Source: UBA9926 sp018645765
GTDB taxonomy: Bacteria > Pseudomonadota > Gammaproteobacteria > Pseudomonadales > Azotimanducaceae
Assembly: GCA_949372755.1 (NCBI GenBank)
Contig: CASIBO010000011.1
Span: 62,001 to 126,000 of the forward strand
Direction of reading: 5' to 3'
DNA length: 64,000 nucleotides
The notes below the pieces were generated by a model. It searched no databases and was not told where the DNA came from. It saw only the letters and a program-made list of their open reading frames with translations. The stretch's first letter is position 1. Each line of letters begins with the position of its first letter. Positions 36,207-45,180 of this stretch are shown one piece after another. Position numbers and translations under genes: made by a program.

Positions 36207-36745
36207 TTTCCTGCTGTTAAAGCGCTGCGACCCTAAAAAGTCTAGAAACTTTCCGAAGCTGATCAAGTGGCGTCGCCAAAATTGAGAACATTTATTACGT
36301 TTCTGAGGCAGCGCCACACCCTTTGGCAGATTTCGATGCCCTGCTTGGAATTGTAATATCACTTCGATCAAGATCGTAAAGTCAGGCGCATCGTCGCTTA
36401 TAAGCCCGCTAAAGGTCTGTTAGCCGGAATTGAGGCCATGATCTTCTAGTCTTCCAGGGCCCCAATGTATTTTTGGAGGAAATCGTTCGATCCCAGACGA
36501 GGGGCGCCAATTTTTATCAATTAGAGCTTTTACGCTTGCTCTGAACCGAAGGTCGTTCAGCCAAGTTTAAACCGGTTCTACGAAAACCCTATCAACAGCA
36601 TCCCTTTTGTCTCTCGACGCCCTAAGCCAAACTTACCGGCATTCGATAACTTTAGCCCGCAGCAATCTTCAAGGACCGGCTACCCGCTTTTAGAGACTAG
36701 CGGCGCAGTAAAAAACAGCTTTGGCAGCTGATCCGACTATTACGG
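36207..36745. other. Intergenic region between tRNA-Ile and zwf (539 bp)
   Basis: I see no credible gene. An open frame on the minus strand (36141-36371) reads into the antisense of the tRNA and looks spurious. The stretch before 36746 lacks an obvious U-tailed hairpin for the end of the redox operon. Confidence 0.5.
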
Positions 36746-38728
36746 CTAAACGTCACTTCCTAGCGCCATAAACTCTTTTTCCGAAATCGCCAGATCGTAA
36801 CGCTCCTTGGCAACCTGCAAAATGCGCTCAGCAAACTGCGGGTGATCCCTTAATATACGCTTAAAATCGTTTTGACTTAAAATAAAAAGATCACAAAGCG
36901 TTCTAGCCCTGATGTCGGCGGTTCGCGGTGTTGCCAGCAGCAAAGCGACTTCACCAAAGAATTCACCATCCTGAAGCTGACCAATGATGTCCCCGCTCTT
37001 ATCCAGCACATCAACTTCACCACGACAAATAAAATACATTTCCGTAGCGAGCTCACCATACCGGATGATGGTCTCGCCGGGCGCCACTGTTGCTGAACGC
37101 AAGGCCAGTATGACCGCGCTGAGCAGCAGGGGGTCTGCACCCTTGAACAAGGGAGACTCTTCCAACACGTCAGGCGTAACCACCTCATACCAACGTCGCC
37201 CATCCTTCTCCAAAAGCTCGTAGGCCGATTTGGGGCCCCAGGAGTTTCGTGTGTAATTTGGGAACTCTGGCGCGGACGCCACTTCCCAATGATCTAGCAG
37301 TGGCTGGGCAATTCGCCAGGCCGCCTCGACCAAATCACCTCGAGAAAATAAGGTGGCATCACCCCGAGAGCACGCATACAACATCACTTCGTAACCGGTA
37401 TAACGCGACGATTTGAAGGCTTCACCATAATTGAAGTTCATATCAACCGCCTGCAATCGCATCGTAGGACCCGGTGTCTTCGCCTGAAACAACAAGTCGA
37501 TCCCCTGAAAGGGCTGAATATGGAACACCAACCGATTCGATGTCAGATTTTCAACACCCGTACCCTTAAACATCATCTCCGGTGGCTTCTTAAATTCTAT
37601 GACGATTTCTGTACCGCGTTTCCAGAGTGCCTTTCCGGATCGTAAATAAATCGGCACACCTTGCCACCTCAAATTATCGATCAGAATTTTTGCAGCAACA
37701 AAGGTCTCCGTCTTTGATTGTGGGTCGACATCGGCCTCTTCCCGATACCCAAACTTGACGACATCCCCGTGCTCATCAAAAGCCGGGCCATATTGGCCTC
37801 GAACGACATTTTCTCGAACCTCATCGTCCGTATAAACCCGGACTGAATCCAACAGTTTGGCTTTCTCATTACGAATCGAATCTGCCTCAAAAGATCCGGG
37901 CGGCTCCATACAGATATAAGACAGCATCTGGAACATATGGTTTTGCATCATGTCCCTAAGCACACCCGACTGATCGTAATATCCCCCTCGCCCTTGAACA
38001 TCCACCGCTTCACAAACGTTGAACTGGATATTGTCTATATGGTGCTTGTTCCACAAGGGTTCAAACATGCCATTTGAAAATCGAAAAGCCAATAAATTCT
38101 GGACTGTTTCTTTTCCCAAGTAATGATCAATACGAAATATTTGTTCCTCTTTCCAATACTGTAAAATCTCATCATTAAGCGCCAATGCCGATTGCAAATT
38201 CGTGCCAAAGGGCTTCTCCACGATAATACGCTTCCAGCCACTACCTTCCTGAAAACCAGCTTTATACAAATTCTCACACAATGTTCCAAAAAACCGCGGT
38301 GCCATCGCAAAGTAGAACAAGATATTGCCGCCAGCCTGATATTTTTTGTCGAGTGCCTGAACCGTTTTCTTTAGAGCCGTAAAACTCTCAACATCAATAT
38401 TCGCGCTGTCAAAATAGAAGCGCGCAAGCAATTCATCGCTCACCCCCTCATCAAATTCGTTGCGCGTATGAAAAGCGCGCAAGCCCTCTGTCTGACTCGC
38501 CATCGACGACCGAAATGCTTCGTTGCTAATCTTGCTTCGACCCGTTCCCAAGACCGCAAAATTTGGTGACAGCAGGCCATCACACGCAAGATTATAAAGA
38601 GATGGGACTAAAAGACGCTTGGTCAGATCCCCCGATGCCCCAAAAATGACCATGACACACGGTTCACTGAGCGATCTGTCTGCCCCTGATTCCGAACTGA
38701 AGGCTTCGCCTTCCTCTTTAATTGTCAT
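36746..38728 (-). CDS. zwf: Glucose-6-phosphate dehydrogenase fused to a C-terminal cyclic-nucleotide-binding domain
   Basis: Residues about 23-515 are a complete G6PDH, which oxidises glucose-6-phosphate to 6-phosphogluconolactone with reduction of NADP: Rossmann motif GASGDLTKR (30-38), substrate/catalytic RIDHYLGKE (199-207), catalytic His264 in MMQNHMFQ, and the usual end NSWGPKSAYELLEKDGRRW. Residues about 524-645 add a CAP-type nucleotide-binding domain (ESPLFKG, GETIIRYGE, MYFICRGEVDV) with an intact phosphate cassette FGEVALLLATPRTA (591-604) including Glu593 and Arg602. No helix-turn-helix follows. At 660 residues it is about 150 longer than normal. It is last in the multiheme operon, 83 bases after the pentaheme gene. 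The fusion suggests direct nucleotide control of NADPH production. Confidence 0.93.
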   Translation of the reverse strand: MTIKEEGEAFSSESGADRSLSEPCVMVIFGASGDLTKRLLVPSLYNLACDGLLSPNFAVLGTGRSKISNEAFRSSMASQTEGLRAFHTRNEFDEGVSDELLARFYFDSANIDVESFTALKKTVQALDKKYQAGGNILFYFAMAPRFFGTLCENLYKAGFQEGSGWKRIIVEKPFGTNLQSALALNDEILQYWKEEQIFRIDHYLGKETVQNLLAFRFSNGMFEPLWNKHHIDNIQFNVCEAVDVQGRGGYYDQSGVLRDMMQNHMFQMLSYICMEPPGSFEADSIRNEKAKLLDSVRVYTDDEVRENVVRGQYGPAFDEHGDVVKFGYREEADVDPQSKTETFVAAKILIDNLRWQGVPIYLRSGKALWKRGTEIVIEFKKPPEMMFKGTGVENLTSNRLVFHIQPFQGIDLLFQAKTPGPTMRLQAVDMNFNYGEAFKSSRYTGYEVMLYACSRGDATLFSRGDLVEAAWRIAQPLLDHWEVASAPEFPNYTRNSWGPKSAYELLEKDGRRWYEVVTPDVLEESPLFKGADPLLLSAVILALRSATVAPGETIIRYGELATEMYFICRGEVDVLDKSGDIIGQLQDGEFFGEVALLLATPRTADIRARTLCDLFILSQNDFKRILRDHPQFAERILQVAKERYDLAISEKEFMALGSDV

Positions 38729-38811
38729 TTTGAATACACCTTGCCCACACCAAGTCTAAACCCATTGAGCTCTGAAAGCCGTTTGTACGGCCGCTAACAA
38801 AAGCAAATATC

Positions 38812-40122
38812 TTATAACGCACTCATGGATTGAGCACTCTGCACCGCCTCAAGCTCACTGAGGGCCTGCCTGAACGCGCGATGAGAGAATTTTGAAGGCT
38901 CGGCAATTTGATCGCTTAGAAATAGGTTAACCTGATCAGAGTCAACACCCAGCGCCAAAAGGGCGAAGTAAACTTGCTCAGCACCGGCATAATCCCGAAC
39001 GAGACTATCTGAAGTAAAAATCCTAGCGCGCATTCGCCTAATGGTTTCAGCTGCCATAGACGCCTCACCCACCCGAGCTTTTAATTGCATCAAGCCCGCT
39101 CGCAGCTTTCCTACCGCCGCTCGAAAAGATTCTCGATTCAAGGCAACCGCGCTATTCATTTGAACAAGCAAGTCGGCTATTTGGGCGCTGCTATCCAAAA
39201 CCAGACTCAACTCGATAAGCGATGCGAACCTTATATTGTAGTCAGAAAGCACTAACTGACCGATTTTTCTGCCGTCGTCGCGGCCCTGGACAGAATCAAA
39301 CACCGCGCCCGCATCGGCAAAATCCTGGTGGCACGCGCGGCAGTCAAACAAGGAAAGCTCCGGCACCAAGGTGGCATCCCCCTCGCGATGCAACACTAAA
39401 CTCAGGTATCGTTCGGCCGCCGTAATTTGACCCAATGCCCAAACTTGGGCCGTCATAACATCGAGTTCCTGCCCTTGCTTGGGCTGAGCAATCTCATAAT
39501 GGGCTTGAAGATCTTCAAAAATAGATAACTCGAAGGCAAGCCTTGGGTGACCAGCGCTCATCATTTCATGCGTTACAAACTGGTTCCCTTTATTCGAACC
39601 CAGATGACAATCCAAGCAGACTTGCGCCTTTAAATTCTGATTGGAAAGATCCACATAGCCCGCATCGGCGTGACGACTCGCGTCCCAAGACGCGTCATAA
39701 TGCAACTTCAGCCAACGCTCTGAACCCCCATGGCAACTTTCGCAGCTAACGCCATCCGTTATTTGGTAGTACAGCCCTTGCGCACTTTCTGGGACTAAGT
39801 CCGTATGACACCCCAGGCATTCTGTGCGTTTCGAGGCATCTTCCCAACCCATATTGCGCGTAATCGCTTTCCCTAACGCCCCATTTAAAACTTGGTAAGC
39901 CCTATGATGCGCACCCAGATAACTATGAGACGACTGCCATATCGCAATTTCGTTCTGATAAACCACCTCGCCTGTCGAATGCTGCCGACCATGACACATT
40001 GATCCGCCACAACTGTTTACGCCTAGATGCTGATCCTGCTGACTGATTTTTTGATCCGCTTGCAAATTTGCAGACATTGAAAAGCTAACAATGCACAGCA
40101 GACCTAACAGAAATCGTTTCAT
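38812..40122 (-). CDS. Periplasmic pentaheme cytochrome c (c554-like)
   Basis: The 436-residue protein has a cleavable signal peptide (about 1-22, MKRFLLGLLCIVSFSMSANLQA) and five heme-attachment sites: an unusual CX4CH at 38-44 (CGGSMCH) and CLGCH 102, CESCH 127, CLDCH 169, CRACH 261. The phrase MMSAGHPRLAFELS supplies a conserved His and resembles cytochrome c554-type multiheme proteins. The C-terminal ~170 residues have no CxxCH and look alpha-helical. Its ATG overlaps the stop of the FHA-decaheme gene. A periplasmic electron shuttle is the natural inference; redox partner unknown. Confidence 0.82.
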   Translation of the reverse strand: MKRFLLGLLCIVSFSMSANLQADQKISQQDQHLGVNSCGGSMCHGRQHSTGEVVYQNEIAIWQSSHSYLGAHHRAYQVLNGALGKAITRNMGWEDASKRTECLGCHTDLVPESAQGLYYQITDGVSCESCHGGSERWLKLHYDASWDASRHADAGYVDLSNQNLKAQVCLDCHLGSNKGNQFVTHEMMSAGHPRLAFELSIFEDLQAHYEIAQPKQGQELDVMTAQVWALGQITAAERYLSLVLHREGDATLVPELSLFDCRACHQDFADAGAVFDSVQGRDDGRKIGQLVLSDYNIRFASLIELSLVLDSSAQIADLLVQMNSAVALNRESFRAAVGKLRAGLMQLKARVGEASMAAETIRRMRARIFTSDSLVRDYAGAEQVYFALLALGVDSDQVNLFLSDQIAEPSKFSHRAFRQALSELEAVQSAQSMSAL

Positions 40123-41870
40123 TTATCGTTTCCTCCTCGGGTAGGGTCGAGAACGAGTCGCGCAGCAAACTCATCAAGCCCCGAACTCAGTTTTGGAAAA
40201 ACTGGCGGGGTTGCATGATACTCGTGGCACATCAGGCAATCAGATTCAATCCGGTGACTGACGCCCGGGTCAGCATGACAAGTCGTACATACCTCAATCT
40301 TGGGCATCAAGACGTCCTCTGCTTCGGTAGACCCTTCAGCATCATGACAACTGTCGCACTGAAGCGGTTCTAGCTTATGGACGCTGTGATCGAAGGTTGC
40401 ATGAACCGCAAAATCCTCAATCGTTACAACGTCGAGCCTCGTACCATCATCATTCAGAGCAGATTCATGACACTCCAGACACAGGCCGGTTTCTCCCAGC
40501 AGGATTTCTGTTACTTTCGCGTCGAGATTTTCAACACCCCTGTTTCCGTCAGCCCGGTTAGGCCTAACCGAACCAGGGTCATTCAGTGACGCTAACGAAA
40601 GCTCTCGCGCCAAAACATATCGAGCTTCAGCCAAAGAGCTATGTTCCAGTCGGAAAACCTGACCAAGGTCATCCTCGCCCCAAGCAAGATCATGACAGCC
40701 ACCACAACCCGTTTCCATCTCGACCGGTTTGAAATTTGTCTTTGAGACGTCTAACGCATGACAACTCGCACAAGTAAGCGTCTGCTCTTCAGCCATCTCC
40801 CACACAAGTCCTGAGTCGGCGAGGTGTTGCTCATGAGAAAAACTGATGCCGCTTTGATCCTTTTTAGAAGGGCTCAGTACAGAGCGCACTAAGGTGATTT
40901 CATCGCCGGATCTATCAACCGATAGGTATTTAAAGTCACCGTGCGTAGAAAAGGCGCCGACATCATCGAAGCCGACCGCGCCCATGTGCCCGGCCAATCG
41001 CTTATCCAACCCTTCGTGACAGGTCTGACACAGCCCGTCTGGCATCGATAACACACCCTCATCGCCATTGTGGTCCTTGTGACAACTGGCACAACCGCCT
41101 TCTTCAATCCCAAACTCGGCCTTCGCCAATCCTTCAAGCGCCTCTAGCCCCTGAGGCATCGGCTTGGAATGGGAAAGCAACAGCGCTGAGGCGTGCTCTG
41201 GTAAATCCTCGTGACAACTTGAGCAGGTTTCACTGGTGACAGACTCGAATGGCTCGACATGGCACTGATCGCATGATTCTGCAAAATTATGGTGCGCCGA
41301 CGATATTTTGCCAGTTGCCCAGAGCACCTCCGGCGCCTGGCCTGAAACGTCGCTTGATGCAATGGTGGTTGACGCGACCTCAGATGAGAAAGGGTACCAC
41401 GCAAAAAGTGCGAACAAAGCAAAAACACCGATCCAGGACAAAGAACGAGTGCTCAAGAGACTCGCGAACTTCGACCGGACTCTAAAACCAGGACCATAGC
41501 GTGGCGAATAGCCCACAATCCCGCCGGGATCGATGCCAACCAAGACTGTATTCTGATCAGCAGATAGGCCAAGTGAGATCGAATATTGTCCAACCTTGAA
41601 TTCGGCCTCTGACTCACCCGATAAAAACTTGGGACGCTTCAGATCAACACCGTCAATCGACGCTTTAATCTGCTTATCGGTTGCTCTAAGGCCAACGACA
41701 CCGTCCGCAATGTCTAAGTCAAAGCACTTTACCGGTAGCGAGCGATCCGACAGGACAACATCGCTGCTTGCACTACGCCCAAACGACAGCCCTGGCCCGT
41801 CAAACGTTTCGACTTTGCGGGTTTGACGCCCGCTCTGGCGATAAATAATTGTTGTCAGTTTAATTTGCAT
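40119..41870 (-). CDS. FHA-like domain, one TM helix and periplasmic decaheme cytochrome c
   Basis: The 583-residue protein has three parts. Residues 1-110 look like an FHA beta-sandwich (GLSFGRSASSDVVLSDRSLP), although the SxxH phosphopeptide motif is degenerate. Residues about 144-162 are a TM helix (LSWIGVFALFALFAWYPF). The remainder contains ten CxxCH sites starting at residues 200, 216, 260, 281, 367, 389, 464, 505, 528 and 545, with many His for distal ligation. Topology therefore places the FHA part in the cytoplasm and the hemes in the periplasm. It could accept electrons from the membrane b-cytochrome encoded eight bases upstream. I do not recognise this architecture as a named protein. 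Confidence 0.83.
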   Translation of the reverse strand: MQIKLTTIIYRQSGRQTRKVETFDGPGLSFGRSASSDVVLSDRSLPVKCFDLDIADGVVGLRATDKQIKASIDGVDLKRPKFLSGESEAEFKVGQYSISLGLSADQNTVLVGIDPGGIVGYSPRYGPGFRVRSKFASLLSTRSLSWIGVFALFALFAWYPFSSEVASTTIASSDVSGQAPEVLWATGKISSAHHNFAESCDQCHVEPFESVTSETCSSCHEDLPEHASALLLSHSKPMPQGLEALEGLAKAEFGIEEGGCASCHKDHNGDEGVLSMPDGLCQTCHEGLDKRLAGHMGAVGFDDVGAFSTHGDFKYLSVDRSGDEITLVRSVLSPSKKDQSGISFSHEQHLADSGLVWEMAEEQTLTCASCHALDVSKTNFKPVEMETGCGGCHDLAWGEDDLGQVFRLEHSSLAEARYVLARELSLASLNDPGSVRPNRADGNRGVENLDAKVTEILLGETGLCLECHESALNDDGTRLDVVTIEDFAVHATFDHSVHKLEPLQCDSCHDAEGSTEAEDVLMPKIEVCTTCHADPGVSHRIESDCLMCHEYHATPPVFPKLSSGLDEFAARLVLDPTRGGNDK

Positions 41871-41878
41871 AATTTAGA

Positions 41879-42727
41879 TCACCAGTAGTAAAACACGGCG
41901 AAGATATGAATCCCGACCAGGAGCATCGAAAAGATGGTGAACGGTACGTGGACTGCGAGCCATATGCTTATGAGAGCCTTATATCTTTGGTGCAGCCTTA
42001 TTCTCTTCACCAACGACGCTTTTGATTGCGTTAATCGCAAAACGGTTAAACTCAAATCTCTCCCAATCGTGCCGGCATTACGCGCCTGCTGAATACTGTC
42101 CCGGAATTGTTCAAAAACAGGCAACTCCACTTTCGACAATAGTGCTTTGAGCTGACTGACAAGAACGCCATCTGCCTTTAAGACACGCTCGGCAAGTTTA
42201 AGTGATGCCCCATCTAATTCGAATAACACCTTATCCAACTGCAGATTTACCTGATCCAATTGGCTCTTAAGCTCGACAAACGTCTGGCTGCCTGTATTTT
42301 CTGACAGTTTTGAGGGTACCGTTACGTAAATCGCCACGCCAATAAACCCAGAAACGATCACAATCATCATCCCGCCAAAAGCCGCTGTGTGGACATTCCA
42401 CCCAAACTGGAAGCCCGTATGAAGCGTTGCCACCAAAGCCAGTGCGATGCCTAGGTAGACATGGGCAGAGGTCCTTCCTTTTTGGCTCCATTTCCCGGGG
42501 CCAATCAATCGTTTACGCAGGCCAAGAGCGGCCAACCAGACCATCAGGCCCACACTGATAACCCCAAGGGTATAACCGAACCAGGTGCCCCCGTTATGGA
42601 CTGTTTTAACCGGAGCAAAAACGTAACAGCCAATCGCCACCACCATTAAAGCGAGCGCCACCCAAAGGTATCGGTAACGATTAAAGCTTAGGAACGATTC
42701 AAATCTCTGTGAAATTACATTTGGCAT
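41879..42727 (-). CDS. Diheme b-type membrane cytochrome (ferric-reductase / b561-like)
   Basis: The 282-residue protein has about five TM helices (near 20-38, 48-70, 87-108, 114-137, 250-278) and a long soluble helical insert (about 145-240, probably coiled coil). Two helices carry His pairs spaced 14 apart, His89/His103 and His260/His274, the pattern that holds two stacked b hemes in ferric reductase and NADPH-oxidase-type membrane domains. It would pass electrons across the inner membrane between the flavo-Fe-S protein encoded upstream and periplasmic hemes encoded downstream. No sequence motif identifies a specific family. Confidence 0.72.
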   Translation of the reverse strand: MPNVISQRFESFLSFNRYRYLWVALALMVVAIGCYVFAPVKTVHNGGTWFGYTLGVISVGLMVWLAALGLRKRLIGPGKWSQKGRTSAHVYLGIALALVATLHTGFQFGWNVHTAAFGGMMIVIVSGFIGVAIYVTVPSKLSENTGSQTFVELKSQLDQVNLQLDKVLFELDGASLKLAERVLKADGVLVSQLKALLSKVELPVFEQFRDSIQQARNAGTIGRDLSLTVLRLTQSKASLVKRIRLHQRYKALISIWLAVHVPFTIFSMLLVGIHIFAVFYYW

Positions 42728-42756
42728 TGCTTATCGTCGTCTTCTTTTGTTTAGCG

Positions 42757-45180
42757 TTACAGCTCGTTGAAATTAACGAACTCATTTACGGAAACCCTGG
42801 CAGCAGCACCAGTTGGACAAGCTCTGACACACGCAGGCCCACCATCAATGCCTTTACACATGTCACATTTTCGCGCCAACTTTGGACTTGATGCCTCAAC
42901 TTTCACTGCTCGCTTGTCTCGATATCCAATTCCTGGCCCTAAGCCAAAAAGCAGCGTGCTTAGAAAGTTAGGCCGTGGTTCAGGCGCTTTTTCCATTTTA
43001 ATGACGTCATAAGGACAATTTCGCTCACAGTTACCGCACCCAATGCACGTGTCTGCAATAAAGACCTCACCGTCCACCGAGCGAGTGATTGCGTTCGGAG
43101 GGCACTCCGTCATACATTGAGGCTGCTCGCAATGACGACATGATGTCGGTATGTGAAGCTTTTCAAAGGTTGTACCGGCCTCTCGATTCAGCAGTGTTAT
43201 TCCGTTATGGGATTCCGCACACGCAATCTCGCAATAATCACACCCAACACATAAGTTTTCATTGATAACTAAAACGTCGGTCGCTTCTCCTAGCCCGTTT
43301 TCAAAAACAAAACCCGCAATCGCAGAATTCATTTCAACGGCTGATGAAAATTGTGTTTTATTCGTTGTAATAAAGTCGTTGACCTGAATTCGGCTTTCCA
43401 TGTTGCTTTCGACTAACGCGCGCACATCATCGCTACTGGCTAAGGCTGATATCAGCGCTTCTTTGGGGATTTTTAGCACTTCTGACTTCACGGTCGCCTT
43501 GACCGAGGCATTTCTTGACCCGTCCATCAACGCGGCCATCTCGCCCACGACAGCCCCAGCCTGTAAGTAAGTAACAAAAACGGTTGACCCCATAAGCTCT
43601 CTTTCAACCACCATGGAACCCGATCGAATCAAATAAGCATCACTTTCTGTATCACCTTCCCTAATCAGATATTGGTTAGGCGAAACGGTAATTAATTCGC
43701 TCGCAGCGAGTATCATTTTTTTACTTTCTTCGGAAAGCGAAGGACCAAAGACTTGAGAGAACATTCTCGTTGCGACCAGATCATCGACATAATTTTTTAT
43801 GCGTTCCTGGCTAAACATTAATTTCAACAAGGCCGTTCGCGGAATTTCTAAAAGAATCGTAGACTCACTGGAGACGACGGTGGAGCCTCTTGGCCGGCCA
43901 GAAATAAGGCCCACTTCCCCAAACATTTGACCGGCACTCATAGGGATCTCTAAAACATCTTCGCCCGTCTCAATTAGGATCTTAATGCCACCGGAAAAAA
44001 CAGCAAAGACTGAGGACCCTGCTGCGCCCTTCTCGAAGATAACTTCGCCCGTTTTGGCATGCCGCATACTCGTTTCAAGCAGAAAGTCTCTCAACTGCAG
44101 TGGCGACAATGGCGAGAGCAAATCGATGGCCTTCGGAATCAGGGCAAGCCACGCCTCGACAGTATGTTGCACCGGGAGGGACTCAAACTTGGCCGCCAAC
44201 AAAGGCTCATCTACAGAGGCCAAATCAAGGTTGCCATTGATATACTCAATCGCATCAAACCCTTGATTGATGCAATTTTTAATCAGAGGGTAGCCCGCAA
44301 TCGCGCCCACCACATACATTCCTGTAATGTTTGACTCAAAGCGTGCCGAAATTTTCGGAAGTGCTTCTTTCTCATTGCCCGTGAATTCGATACCAAAGGA
44401 CTCCAGAAGCTTTCTCGGAGGTGCCGAACCCAGTCTTGCGATGAGGCGATCCGCAGGAACATTGAGTTCGCCATCGCGACCTTCTATCCGAACGATGCCA
44501 CCTTTTATTTCCTGAGGCGCCGCTTCCGTCATAATAGAGAGCAATTCATTTGAGGCCGCCGCCATCAGCCCATCAACATTGGCTTTCTTAGCCCTCGCAA
44601 ACTCTGCGCGGCGCTGCACGATGGTCACTTCATTTCCTTGGTCAGGATCTTGACCCAACCCCATAGCATTCTCGATTGCAGCGTCGCCACCACCCAGAAC
44701 CACAACCTTTTCATCTAAAATTTCGAGCGGATCGTCAAGCTGATATTCAACGATGACCGATCCATCATCCGGGAATCCAATCAGATTGGGATTGCCTTGG
44801 TTGCCTAAAGCAAGCACGATATTTCGACACCTTACCGTGTCGCCATTTGCAGCGGTGACAAGAAAGTCGTCCTGCTGGCCAGTAATTGCAGTAACATCAA
44901 AGCCAAAACGGACCTGGGCGCTCAGCGCCTCAACAGCCTCTCCCCAAGTATCCAATACCATCTCACGCTTGCCCGCAGCAAAGGCTATGTCGCTTCTTAA
45001 TGGCAGCACCTCAGGGGTTGCCATGACATGTTTGCCTTTCTGGTATTTAAAAATCGTATCGGATAAATGATCCGTTTTCTCAACCAGCATATGGCTCATC
45101 GATAAACTTGCAGCATGGCATGCAGCACTAATTCCCGCAGGACCAGATCCAACAATTACAACATCGTATTTTTCAGTCAT
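42757..45180 (-). CDS. FAD/NAD(P) oxidoreductase - two cyclic-nucleotide-binding domains - four-cluster ferredoxin fusion
   Basis: An 807-residue multidomain protein. Residues 1-320 are a thioredoxin-reductase-like flavoprotein with FAD motif GSGPAG (11-16), NAD(P) motif GGGDAA (163-168) and the C-terminal FAD contact MYVVGAIAGYPLIKNCINQG; no redox CxxC is present. Residues about 355-465 and 475-595 are two CAP-type nucleotide domains (FGEVGLISGRPRGS and VVGEMAALMDGSRNAS are the phosphate cassettes). Residues about 635-800 hold sixteen Cys in four ferredoxin-type groups (644-654, 681-693, 712-722, 772-788), as in HybA/DmsB/NrfC electron-transfer subunits. No signal peptide: cytoplasmic. It abuts the decaheme-LVIVD gene with no gap. 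Likely the NAD(P)H entry or exit point of the operon. Confidence 0.88.
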   Translation of the reverse strand: MTEKYDVVIVGSGPAGISAACHAASLSMSHMLVEKTDHLSDTIFKYQKGKHVMATPEVLPLRSDIAFAAGKREMVLDTWGEAVEALSAQVRFGFDVTAITGQQDDFLVTAANGDTVRCRNIVLALGNQGNPNLIGFPDDGSVIVEYQLDDPLEILDEKVVVLGGGDAAIENAMGLGQDPDQGNEVTIVQRRAEFARAKKANVDGLMAAASNELLSIMTEAAPQEIKGGIVRIEGRDGELNVPADRLIARLGSAPPRKLLESFGIEFTGNEKEALPKISARFESNITGMYVVGAIAGYPLIKNCINQGFDAIEYINGNLDLASVDEPLLAAKFESLPVQHTVEAWLALIPKAIDLLSPLSPLQLRDFLLETSMRHAKTGEVIFEKGAAGSSVFAVFSGGIKILIETGEDVLEIPMSAGQMFGEVGLISGRPRGSTVVSSESTILLEIPRTALLKLMFSQERIKNYVDDLVATRMFSQVFGPSLSEESKKMILAASELITVSPNQYLIREGDTESDAYLIRSGSMVVERELMGSTVFVTYLQAGAVVGEMAALMDGSRNASVKATVKSEVLKIPKEALISALASSDDVRALVESNMESRIQVNDFITTNKTQFSSAVEMNSAIAGFVFENGLGEATDVLVINENLCVGCDYCEIACAESHNGITLLNREAGTTFEKLHIPTSCRHCEQPQCMTECPPNAITRSVDGEVFIADTCIGCGNCERNCPYDVIKMEKAPEPRPNFLSTLLFGLGPGIGYRDKRAVKVEASSPKLARKCDMCKGIDGGPACVRACPTGAAARVSVNEFVNFNEL

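Noticed and set aside
36141..36371. Minus-strand open frame of 76 codons
   Set aside because: It reads the antisense of tRNA-Ile; such frames recur opposite tRNA genes and are spurious.
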